Position numbers and translations under genes: made by a program. This document shows positions 1 through 12,500 of a stretch of DNA of 64,000 nucleotides, piece after piece. Source of the stretch: Chrysaora quinquecirrha (Eukaryota > Cnidaria > Scyphozoa > Semaeostomeae > Pelagiidae); assembly GCA_014526335.1 (NCBI GenBank), contig JACTAT010000010.1, forward strand, positions 800,290-864,289, read 5' to 3'. Under the pieces are notes generated by a model. That model had not been told where the DNA came from. It did no database searches and saw nothing but the letters and a program-made list of their open reading frames with translations. Position 1 is the stretch's first letter. Every line of letters starts with the position of its first letter.

Positions 1-288
1 TAATAATGGGCGTGTTCTTCTACACCAACTCTATTTTGGGTAGCCTTCTTTTTTCGGAATGTATGTTATTCTTCTGAAAACAGCAGGTTTCTCAAAATCA
101 AGAATTATGTTTTTAGAAGCATTCTATTTCCAAAATTCGGAAGGTTTTGGAGGTTCAGAAGAACACGTCGAATATGCTCAGACTGAAACTGTTTAGTAAT
201 ACCTATTACTTGGCAAAATGGTTAATAATTCGTCCATTTCAAAACCCTGCTGAATCTGTTGTGTATGATACAAAAGGCACCAAAAAGT

Positions 289-294
289 TTTATT
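289..294 (-). promoter_or_regulatory. candidate poly(A) signal of SGSM3
   Basis: AATAAA on the minus strand, about 134 nt after the SGSM3 stop codon. It is the first canonical hexamer I see downstream. The 3' end is not otherwise supported, and the hexamer is common in AT-rich DNA. Confidence 0.45.
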
Positions 295-427
295 ATTTTA
301 CAGATAACTTCCAAACAGGATTGATATGGATAAATAATAGACAAAACAAAATATTTTCATGGAGTTAGAAAAAAATATATCTAAATTTTCAGAACAGTTT
401 CAAATATTCTTTCAATTACATTGATAT

Positions 428-499
428 TTAGATGTCCCAACTAAAAAGATGATGTTTGACAAGCATGTCTTGGACATCCTCTCGCATGTTCATCGAACC
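428..499 (-). CDS. SGSM3: SGSM3 exon 26 (stop codon)
   Basis: 72-nt last coding exon after a TTGCTTTTCAG acceptor. It encodes [16 protein letters not shown] and then TAA at 428-430. The [12 protein letters not shown] ending is the C terminus of SGSM3 proteins. Confidence 0.96.
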   Translation of the reverse strand, partial: GSMNMREDVQDMLVKHHLFSWDI

Positions 500-3400
500 C
501 TGAAAAGCAAAAAAATACATGCTAAAAATCATCAAGTAGAGGAAACTCTGTTCGAAGAGCAGCTCCGGCTAATTACAGGCATTAAAGCTTTTTGGTCCAC
601 TGATTAAGACGCCTGTGCAAATCAATGACAAAAGCGTGATCTACCATGCCGTTGCTGTTGCTGTTGATGAGGATGATGATGATGAAATTTGATAATGATT
701 ATTATAATTGATTATGGTCGTGGTGGATGTGATTATGATTTTTGTGCTTGTGGATTTGATCCCCCCGTGTTTACCACGCAGATGGAGATGGTGAAGATGA
801 TTGATAATGATTATGATGATGACGATGATTGTGCTGCTTTCATAAAAAGAATTTCGCGCATTGTCGAAGCAGAAAGGAAATATATAAACAGTGATGAAGT
901 ATGAATATGTAAACTAAAAATTACTTTTATTTTATCGCACCTAAAATATTTAATGAAAGGTGAGTGATTTGCGCCTTATATGAGCTATCGAGCGTGACAA
1001 TCAGCCGACCCGTAGTGAAGACATAAAAAATGCGCTTTTGCTGTTGACTTTCTGCATGATGCAAATTGACGTCTCATCGCATTGACAAATAACCTGATAG
1101 CAGTTTTGGCAACAAGTGCCCTATTTCAAACAGTGATAAAATCACTTCTATTTGTCACAGAGTAGTCGACATACAACATACCATGTCTTGTGCCCCATGT
1201 TATTAAAAACGAGAAAGATCAAGAAAGTAAACAAATGAAAGGGCAAAAGACAAGTGAATGAATTGTAAACAGAAATAAAAACGGAACGAGTGACATAACT
1301 GCGAAAAGAGAACGTCCATTAAGACATGTCGAAGAGAAAGGCGAAAGGGAATAACAATTTAATAATGCTAAAAATATAGAAAGAGAAAGGACATGTAAAA
1401 AGAGAATTAGAAAAATAACACAGAAGTTTACAAAAAGAACAAATTCCTAGCCTAACTAGACAACATTATCATGCGACTTTTGCTGCATTATGCATCGTGA
1501 TCTGATGTTGACCATTAATCTGAAAATTTAGATATTTTTGTGTGTGGACTGCAGGAATTCGGTGATGAAATAATGATTTGGTTGAACTGCCTCTAAACAA
1601 GGTGGCAACACAAGAATACACTTATGCGACATGAAAATTAACGCACAAAATGCTTGTCCATGTAGGAATACAATTTCGAGCGATATTTGTCATGCAACAG
1701 AGTCTACTTCCAAATGTCCTGTGAAAATGTTGTTTAGTTGAGCAAAGCCTTTAGAACTTGCCATATACAATGTAGATACTCTATTGAATTTTCATCTAAC
1801 TGTCTAGAAAACTCCATATGACACCCTCGAGAGTATAAATATCAGGAAGTTTATCAATCTTAAGACTATACAACTCTTGGTTAACAAACGAAATCGGTAC
1901 ATACATCCTTACTGCTTGAGATTTCCCAATCAACAGAAAGTCTGAATGAAAACATCGCAAGAGTCCTAAAAAAATTCAAAAAATATTCAAATAAATGTGA
2001 ATATGCATCGTTGTTAAATATCTATCGTTGTTGAAGAGGTATAAGCAAACATGTATTTCATGTTCCTTCATAGCTGATTTTGACAAAATATTCCTATTTT
2101 GAAATATACCGTGGAAGAAAGATGTACCTTAGCTCGCATTTGATTTGAATCCAAGCAGGACTTCGAAGAAATGAATGTGGGTAGTACCTGCAAATCCAAG
2201 TCATTGTGAGGATTAACGTTTAGCATTGATATGATTTCTTCATAGGTCTATACTGTGGACTATAACGACTGTTTTGGGGTCAAGGGCAGTCTGTTACATG
2301 TCCGGCTAGTTAAAATTGTATTCAAAAAGGAAAGACGATTTAGGTCAGATAAAAAACTAATTCTTCATCAATTTTAATTGCCCAAAAATGAGCCTAAAAT
2401 AATGGAGCTATAGAGCTTTTATTGAAAATACGTCTAGTGATAAGCAAGATTACTGAAGAACTGACAAGGATACACTATACGTTCTTTTCCTTTAAGATAT
2501 ACGATATGCCCATGTAATATGATTCAAATGCTTAATCAAAACGCAAAAAATAAGTTCGCATCAAAGAAACGGTGCGTTAGGAAACAAGCACTGGCTTAGT
2601 CAGACTTACACACGTCTATCTAGGTTCATGCAAAATCAAACAAGACATTTAAATCCCCACAGGTGAATGGTCAGCAAAGACAAATAAAGTCAGTTATTTC
2701 ATCAAAGGTCACATAGCAAAAAGCAAAGCAAGTGATTACTATCATGCCGGTTAGAGAGAGGGTTTAACTGGGGTCAATGTCACCAGAAGGTTGTTTTATT
2801 GCTTATTTCATCATAAGGGGGTGGAATCGACTGTCTGGTTTTAATTTTCTCATGGGATTTGGAATCTAGTTTGGTTATTTGCCCAGGCACTCCATCATGA
2901 TTTGTTTCACGGAGGATGCTTTTACTGAACAGTTTTTCCACCATAGGAATAAGATCTGTAATTGGCATTGATCTCTTTTTAAGAGTCTTGCACTTGGTCG
3001 ATAGAACTTTGGATGCAAAGGATGATCTTGCATTTACTGAATTTGGTTGCTCCAAGGAAGATGCTTTCTCGCCGCCATCCTTTCTCTGCCCTCCCTTAAT
3101 TCAACATTTGAATATAGGCCTTAAATCCTTAATTTGCTTATTTTGCTTGTTTTCGCTTCCTGTCTTTTTACTCTCTGCTTCTGCTTCTTTTCTCCTTTTC
3201 CCGCTCCTTCTCCGCGATGACGGGTGCATTTGCGAAAATTGTATTTCAAGTTTCAATCACCGACTTGAAAGGGGTAGTTCAAGGGCTAATTCACTAAATG
3301 CCCACACCCTGAAGTCGATCCTGGTAAGTATTAAACAGGCCTAAAAGACTGGTTTCCATATCGTAGTAAGCAACGGAGCGACGACGATGTTCTTATTACC

Positions 3401-6400
3401 ATATTTTATATATTTCTAATTTTAAACACATTTATACATGGTACAAAATTCAATATAAATTGGTTTAAATTTGGCATTGTTTAATTAAAGTTTCTAATGA
3501 AGTAGAAATTAAATAATTCAGATAAAAACTAAGCCTTAACCAATCTTTGCAAAATTAGATATTGTCGTACCCCGACTGTCTCAACCTTGATTCTTAAGGA
3601 TATACCAAGGGGGGCTCTTGATATTGTCCTTAAACCTATTCCAAACATTTCTATAACGGTAAAAGAACGCATTTTTTTAGCGTTTTCAGACTGAATTATC
3701 CTTTATAGAATTTCAAACTTTTAACACATATAAAACAATATCTTAAGGACTAGAAGCATAAAACTTTGCCTCAAATCTAAAAAGAAGGTGGTGAATTCGA
3801 AGCTGAAGTCGAAATATCCCTGTGACCTAATTTTCAATTATATTTTAAAACGAGGTCCTTTGTTGAAATAGTCTATTAAAAGTAACGAACGGATAAATAA
3901 ATTGTTTTGACAGAGAAATTCGTTCAGAAGTTGGAGCAGTGTCATCAAAAGGTTTAGAAAAATCTCTTTCAACTGGTGTAAAATTCAATGATAAATCGAT
4001 GGCTTAACTTGCAGAGAATACTAATTTTTGTTGATATCCGACAAAGAATTCCATTACCATTCTTTTGATAACCAAATGTTTATCGCGGAAGACTTTAACT
4101 TTGTGAAAAGGTTTAAAAGTTGACAAAGTTTCAGGTGAGGTGAGTGATATTTTGATATAGGAAGACCAGTTGTAAAGAATTTGCACTCATTTCATGTTTC
4201 TAAAGCAATGGCCCAAGAATTTAATGCTCAGATATTTAAAATGGAGTTAATCTAGCAAAACATGAATGGAAGAGTTTTCTCGGTTTTCTGATAAAATTTT
4301 CTCGGTGCAAACATAGTCGCATAAAAACAGCAGTACAGAATTTCGCTCATCTGGAATAATTGCGAACACTGAAAGCTTTTAATTCAACAAAAAAGCCCTT
4401 CTTCAGTAAAAATTTTGTTATCAAAAGAAAGGTCAGAGAATTCATCTTCGGATATCAACAAAATTTAGTATTTTTCTGCAAATTAACCCATCAATTTATC
4501 ATTGAATTTGACACCAGTCGAAAGACAATTTTCCTCAACCTTTTAAAGACACTACTACAACTTCTAAATGAAGTTCTCTGTCAAAACATTTAACTGTTCG
4601 TTACTTTTAATTCTAAAGGAAAACCAGTAAAATGTCGAATATTTTCCCGCCAAAATCATTAGTTATAGGGCTCCTTAGCCCTGTTGTCTTAGTTATGAAA
4701 ATAGATTGCTTTAGGCCGAGAGCCGCAGCTAGCCGCCATTTAGAGAAAGGTGCAATACTTTGGAACGTGTACCTGATCATGATTTTCAAGCACCTGCCTT
4801 TCGACCCGTGATGATAAACATGTTCCAACATCAAAATTCATTTTCCCATAACATCGTAAAAGACAGCGATGCGACGGCGTCGTTCAAATACAATTGAAAA
4901 GTTAACATTTTAACAATTGTGTCTCATCGAGGCTGCCTACCGCGAATTGCTTAGAAAACCTATTCCTAATCATCGTTGGCATCCCCGTCGCAATGACAGC
5001 GACACGCAAATTTCTTGCTCGATGATCTGAAAACCATTGGAAAGGAAAGGATAAGGAAAGAAAAGAAGTTCGTTTCTCCAACTACATAAGAAAGTGGAAG
5101 CTCTGTGCCAAGAAATAACTTTTGAAGAAAAAGGCTTCGATACCCTAAAAATATAACTAGTTTTGTTAACAGAGATAACAAAGAAAAAATGAAACTTTCA
5201 ACGCTACCATCTCAATAGGGCATCATTTGAAGAACAAAGGACTTCAAGCCACAAGTGAAGAACCTGTTCACTAAAAAAAAATTAATCACATGAGGTCCCG
5301 TTTACACTTTGCCGGTATGAAATGAATACAGAATGATTTCATATCGACTGGGGAATTTGAGACCCCGTTTACACTATGCCGGTATGAAATGAATACGTTT
5401 CTTGTCTAAAATCTAATGTTTCATGTCAACAAGAACAAAGAGTAATTGTTTTTCTCTCATTTATTCAGCAGACGGCACCAAACTGTACCGTATCCAGCCG
5501 TTTACACTATGCCGTTTTCAGATGAAGCCGTTTAGCGTATCGCATTCATGTCGTACCGTATTCATATCAAAGCTGTGCCGGCATAGTGTAGACGCAAAGC
5601 CAAAAAGGTATTGTTTCGTACCGTATTCGTCTCATACCCGCATAGTGTAAACGGGGTCTGAAAAGGCACGGGGGATAAAAGAGCTTGAAAAAAATTTCTT
5701 TTTGGAACCAGTCTGCTCACAGAGCGAATAGACAATCTGATTAACAGCGAAAATTTCTGATTTCACATTTTTCCTGTTAATAGAGCTTTTCAAGGAGATC
5801 TTGGTCGGTCACAACATCTTGCTCGAAAATAGTAGACGCTTCGAGTAAGGGAATCTTCTCCAGGGACAAAGACTAGAATAACGGGCGTTCAAGGAAAGAT
5901 ATTGCAGCAAAATTTTGCTTTAAATTCACATGTAATAGGAGTTGATGTGAAAGAATAGATTCAAGCCCCAGTTTATCTGGACTAGCATTCATTTAATTAC
6001 TTCCTTTTGTTAGTTAGTTGCATCTTTTTTCCTGAGTTTCTGCAGATATTATAAACATAACTGTCGCAGATTCGGTTTTCTGTCTTTTCTTCTATTTTTC
6101 GTGAATTTGGAGTAAAATCTTCTGCACTACTTCCTCTGAGGCGACTTCAATTCCGGTCTTTTGTCGTGGAGAGAATTCCCTTACTCGATATGTCTATCAT
6201 TTTCCAGAAAAATGTTGCGCCCGGCCCAGATCTCTTTGAAAAGGTTTATAGAACTTTATCTACAAGAATGTAAAAGAAAGATTAATACTTTATCTGGACC
6301 AATTATTGCCGACTTACTTTAATCCGTAGCAAATTAGAGAACGAAGCTGCAAAAATATATGAAAAAAGAATAAACTAACGAAGAAATAAACTCAATTCAA

Positions 6401-9400
6401 TTCAATTGCCTATTGAAATGAAACAATCCCTACTACAAGACAAAAAAAATATTGCATACCGCACAACTTTAGAGAAGCAGAGCTCATGTATTCTTGGGCC
6501 ATTAAATTACAGTATATAAAAGTAAATACCAATAGTAAGATATATCAATTCTTTAGACACTGATGTACTCTATTGATACTGAATTTACGCAATTTCACGC
6601 AATAAATTTTAGAGAAAATTATAATCTTGAAAGATATAAGGGACGAAAATTCTGAAATAAGGTCTAAACTCATCAATATTGAGTCCTTTCTACAAATTCC
6701 TGCTTATAGTTACAGTGATTCGATATTTGACCTTACCAGTACCCTGGGTTCCAGAGCCAAAAATAGAACACTTATTAATAAAATAAAATAAAAATATGAA
6801 AAGAGGGGGAAGGAAGAGAGGCTCTGGTCCCATCAGTCAATAACCTCCTTCTCGTGCCAATGAACGGAAGCACTAATCACTTTAGAGAAATCACAGATGT
6901 CAGGAATCACTCAATGACATCACCATGCAAATGTGAATGCGAGGCTATGAAAAAGCGGGAAATTAAAAAGCTGAGAAAATTAGTTTCTTTTGGATTACCC
7001 TGGGTACCTTACCAGAAAATATTCAAGGAATATTCATGTACCTTTGTATCCATGGAAACTCCTGTGGCATCATGGCTTGAATTAACTGCTTGCACGGCCT
7101 AAAAGTGCAGAGTATTTTTGTCTTAAAACAGCTACAACGACTGTAAAAAATCTTCAAATACTAAAAGAATAAAAAATAAAGCTAAATCCAAAAAGTTGTA
7201 TCCATTCCTAAATCTTTCCTTTCTTCATCTCAGTTTGTCAGTCGCAAGTTGATCATAAACCTGTCATTTAAAAACGTTTTTAAAAAAGTGGGCTAAGCGC
7301 CATGTCTTGCCCGCACATGGACACAGAAAAGCTCATTGTTCTTATCAATTCTATTGTCATAGTTAACCTATCATCTCATGGTATTGCTGTTCTACAATCA
7401 CTGTATAAAACAAGTTCAAGCATTGTATATACGATTCCGAACATGATTTCAGTTTTCTAATCGAACGATTTAATTAGGTCAGCATCCAAAAAAAACAAAA
7501 GATGAGTCTTGCTAATCATTTATAACCAAAGGCCAGTCTGAAGCACATCAGATACAGGCAATGACATCACGAAATGGTAAGGATGCACAAATTACAAAGC
7601 TGTGTACGTCATCTTTAATGAGACGATTTCCTCCTTTCGAGAAAAAATGCTGCTATTGTTACCAAACGAAATACAAGACTCTACCAGGGTACGGTTATCC
7701 GAAAAAAGTCAGATGCAGCAGTTATGATGGGTGCAACTGTAAGGTTGGAACAACCACACAGGGACCACACGCCGCATTTGTGATGCAATAGATAAATCTC
7801 TTTTCATTCTGATTTATAAATCTCACAAATAATATAACAATTTTAAGAGGCTTAATGTCTAATCTCTAAAATATGCAAGATGACTCCTTGTAAACCATGG
7901 GCAATTAGAAGACTGTATATTGACGTTAAACAGGTAGGCTGTTCGTTAAAGCTTTATTTAAATGTATTGCAAGTCCCTTGTTCTGTTTCTGGCATTCTCG
8001 TCTTATCTCTACATACATTGGGATGTCTGTAATACTATAAAATTTGCTTTCTCCCAATTCATTTCACTTTGTTCGAACTTTGTTGTTTGAATCAGCCTTC
8101 CCGCTAGTTATTCTGACATCAAAAGTCAAAGAAATCTATTCTGGCATGAATGAATGAATCTGTTGGTCATTAACTGGCAACAAACGAGGTTCCGTTTTTC
8201 ACTCCTATACACTTCTTGGACCAGCTGTGCCAGTGTCTGCACTGTGTTTTGTTTAGACTATGAAGGCTTTCCCATCGACAAGGCAAAGCTTTTTTAAGTC
8301 CGAAGGACATATTAAGAAGGTGTTCGCGGAACGCTTGTATGCAAATATATAGACGCTTCTTCCTGCCAGAATATAAACCAAGATAAACCACAAATACTAG
8401 CAAGTAAACTTTGAGGACGCCGTAAGTGTTGTCGTTAGTGGGCATTAACAAAATGCGATTGCCTGTCAAAAACATCAATTAGTACCAACTGCCAGTGTAG
8501 CGCAGTGGAATAATGCACTTGTTTGTTGGGCAAAGAATGTTAAGTTCAATTAACATCAAGATTTTCGAAAACAAAAAATTTTACACCATCATTTTTATGT
8601 TTGAAGAATGAAAACATGATGTAGGGGTTTTTGGCAAACCGGAAGGAATATAGCTACCTAGGAATCAGGAATGTTGTAACAAAAGATAGGAATTTCTATT
8701 CTCTATGCACACAATCTAAACAAACAATCAATTGTGACGAAGTAGGAATATGTGGAAATAAGAGGGAATCAGAGGTAACAGGATGAAACAAACAGGGAAT
8801 CACTGAACAAGATAAAGGAACAACTCAGAAAAAGGGAACTTACTGCAACAAGAAAGAACAAGTTGAAACAAAATGGGGATCAATGACGATCGCGAGGAAA
8901 AGCAAGAACAAAGCCTGAAACACCTAGGATCACAGGGAACAAGTGGAAAAAACTTGGGACTTCTGTACGCTATTCTTTGCAAGCTGCAAACTAATGGGCT
9001 CATCTGGGCTGATCTCATTCTTCAAACATGGCTAATGGAAACCTTTAATCTCGTAAAAAAAGACGGCTCGGTCGGGCTTTCAAAAAAGGTTTCACTACAA
9101 TATTACAAAATGTTGCTCAAAATTACTTTGGTTTTATTTTTGCTTTCAACATATTTTCATACAATTTTGATTGGGTTGTTGTTGTCAGAAGATTCTAGAA
9201 GCCCTCGTACATGTTAGATATTTTCGTGAAAAGAGGGAAGGAAATATGACGCAGTAGAAATCTGAATATTAACGAATCAAAATTGGCACTAAATTCTACT
9301 AAGTGCTACTAATTATCGAAGAAAGTCCTCTGAATCACATGCAAATTCGTGTGATAGCTACTGAAGGCCCTAAAATTCCTCATTTGCAGCGAAGATTACA

Positions 9401-9562
9401 GGTTTCGGTGCCCTGAAGTGAGTCATTTGTTGCGGAGATTTGCATAAGAGTACAGTATAAACGTAACTATAGATTTTTCATATCCGATTTAAAATTTAGG
9501 GATTTTCCTTTTTTACAGGAAAAATTCATCTCATCATGATTGTCATCATTCGGGTCATCACT

Positions 9563-9593
<31 letters not shown>

Positions 9594-12500
9594 ACATCAT
9601 CAAGGCAAAGAGTATACTAAGGTTTTTCAACGTTATTTGCAGACACTTTGATGGTTAGATAAGCCAGCTGTTTAGTTTACTGAGTGCAGCTTCAGTCTCT
9701 GCTTTTGCTATTATAGGTTACTCATCCTTAGTCCGTGACTCCACTTCATGATGGGCATACCTATTTCAAAATGCATAACATTCTATGTTGGTTACTATAT
9801 TCCACTTACCATGATATTGCTGGTGAGGTTTCTTGAAGTCAACACTGTCAGCCAGCGAAAAAGAGCGTATTGCATAGAAGGAGGGAAGGAGGTCGACTCC
9901 CTGCATTTCTCAGTGGAATGAGGAATAGGAGTCGTCTGAAAAATACACAGGGCGTACCAACGAGTTCAGGCAACCAGAGCTTACTTTAAAAATCTCAGGT
10001 TGAGTTTATCAAATAAAACTAAATATATAAAAATGTAAGATAAAGGAAAGGAAACAAGAATTTCAGCTGAGCTTGTCATGAAAAGTAATCGAGCTTCAAG
10101 CCAAATTACACGGTTCTTATGAAAAAGAGTGTAATCTACATTCACTTACTCTAAATAGAAGTTCTTCGGGAGAAAGAACTTTTCCATCGTCATCTAGTCT
10201 ATAGAAGAAACAAATATTATTGCCATCGTAAGACTGTTCCAGCCAACTCAAGAAATAAATATTCTCAAGAAATATTCTGAAGAAATAAATGAAATTTTAT
10301 TAATTTGAAACACAAGATTGATTTTCGACTACGAATTATTTATCTACAATGGTAGGATACTACATAAATGCGGCTTATAAAGGTAAACTCTTTAAAATAA
10401 AAGACTTGATAAAGATAAACGTTATAAAAATTATAGTAATTGAAAATCCTAAAAAAAATAGCAAGAAAGTACGGAAATCGGTATAATAAAAGAAAAAGAC
10501 AGAACCAACACTATATCAAAATCATTAAGTTGATGGTCAAATTGTAGTGACAAAGTTGAGCATTAAGAACGTGGATTTTCCTAATCAATAAACATAGCAG
10601 GGGAAAGTTTTGTAAGGGCCAATCAGAGCGTTTGTTTACATTTCTCGTATTGACGAATCAGGAAACTTTTAAGCTGCGAGGAAAATCTACCCGTTGAAGT
10701 TAGCTCCAAGGTAAAAATATACTTGAGCTTTTATTCATTATTCTTTTAAAATTCGATTATTCGATAAATTTAGAAAAAACTACCTTTGCATTTCCCCCTA
10801 CGTTTTCCCGTTCATGTACAACAAAACAAAACAAAAAGCCAAACTTCATAATGAAACTTAACATTGCTCTGTGCCTATTTTATTCGGAGGGAAAGGTCAA
10901 TTTTGTTCTTGCGTTTTGTTCTTCTATTAAAATATAGAAGAACATCTCAAGTGGAAATTTGTATTTCAAGGAAATTGGCCTTTTATCCGAATAGGACAGT
11001 GAGACAGCAAGTTTCTACAAAAGTGTTATTTAGATTTCGCTTTTTGTTCTGCTTTGTTGTAGATGAACGGGAAAACGTAGGGGGAAATGCAAAGGTAGTT
11101 TTTTTTCTAAATTTATTGAAACACAGCTCTGCAGAAAGTCTCGTATTTATTTGGCAAATTTGATTTCAGTTCTTCACTAATACACAAGACATTACCTATA
11201 TGTTTTGCATAAAACAAGTCTTGAAAAGACTGATTTGAAATCCCTCTCTACTTCAGATTTGCTTGCCTGCAACGAAGACACATTTTAATAATAATAATTG
11301 TTCTAGGGTTGGCGAAATATCAGCCACTAACAGAATTCGCATGAATTGTTAATCTACTGACATTGAAAGCGTTTCGGGTTATTCATAGATATGGGAAGCG
11401 GAAAGCTGAATTAGCAAACAATTTTCAAGATTTTGGAAAAAATATGTAGATGCAATTGCATATACAGATGTTGATAGGATGAAACCGGTACCAAAATAAT
11501 TCGGTAAGAGTTGTAATCATCAATTTAAACATTATTAAGCCCTAGTTACACTAAAACGTTTAAGCGTTCTTAACGATCTTTAAATTAAGGGCCAGAGTCA
11601 ATTAAACACCACAATCAAACAACCCACTGACCCCCGGGGTACTTCAATGTGTCCATGATTAGACGTGAATCTGGACTTTGACAAAAGGACCCATTTGTAT
11701 GATAGGATTTTCAAGGATTTCTGACCCATTTGAATGAAAATCGGGAAATTTCAAGCCCTTGTGTATGAATTTGGTTGATTTTAAAACCCTTTTAAAGTGC
11801 TAGAATTCACGAAAAGTCTCGCAAAATCGAATCTGACGGCGATTTTTGCAATCAATGTGACCGAGCTCTGTTGTTGCTGTTAATTCATCGTTTCAAAAGC
11901 AAAAAATGAGGTAGAAAGGTTGTCAGCCACTTATAATGTAAATCATAATGGGACCTATTGGTAAGAAAATCCTAAAATAACAACCCATCAACCAGAATCT
12001 AGAAGAATATCAGACCCATGTGTAGAGAATTTCAGTCGAAAAAACCCATCCATATGAGCGGCACGTCAAGTATGTCTACATATTGAAGTCCCCCCCCCGG
12101 GCCACTGACATCCTGATGCCTAACGTCTAACGTTGGACTAAGCTCCTTGTACAGGTTAGCTGCACTGATGAGCCCTGCAACTGGGCGAAAGTGGTCTGTT
12201 GCCGATTGTTTAGCGTTGTCAGTGGTCTTCTTGCACCAGGCCTTAATTCTCAATCGCCGCACCAGAACACCTGAGAATTTTATTACGCGCCGGCGCTCAA
12301 TAGACCATTTACGGTAATCTTAAAAGACAACTCAGAAGTTCTAACTAATTTGTTTGCAAGCTTGATAAGACGATTTTTTCAATTAAGGCGTTCATCTAGA
12401 GGGACTTCTTAAAGGAAAAATTTCACAAATTTTGCTTTGGTAAAGTAATTTGAACCTATTTAAAACACATCTCACCAAGGCGCTTGAGAACATTAGCAAT

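Larger units (their letters stand above)
2188..10149. other. SGSM3 intron region between exons 24 and 23
   Basis: About 8 kb holding a foldback pair (3874-4611), a short inverted-repeat element (5361-5658), a tRNA-like patch (8496-8570), an ATC microsatellite (9535-9605) and the unmatched exon candidate at 9810-9935. The expected RUN-domain exon was searched for on the minus strand and not found. Small ORFs at 6854-7102 and 7561-7791 have no recognised domain. Confidence 0.7.

Noticed and set aside
7561..7791. Cys-rich 76-residue plus-strand ORF
   Set aside because: No signal peptide, no known cysteine pattern, and it lies in an SGSM3 intron; chance is the simpler explanation.
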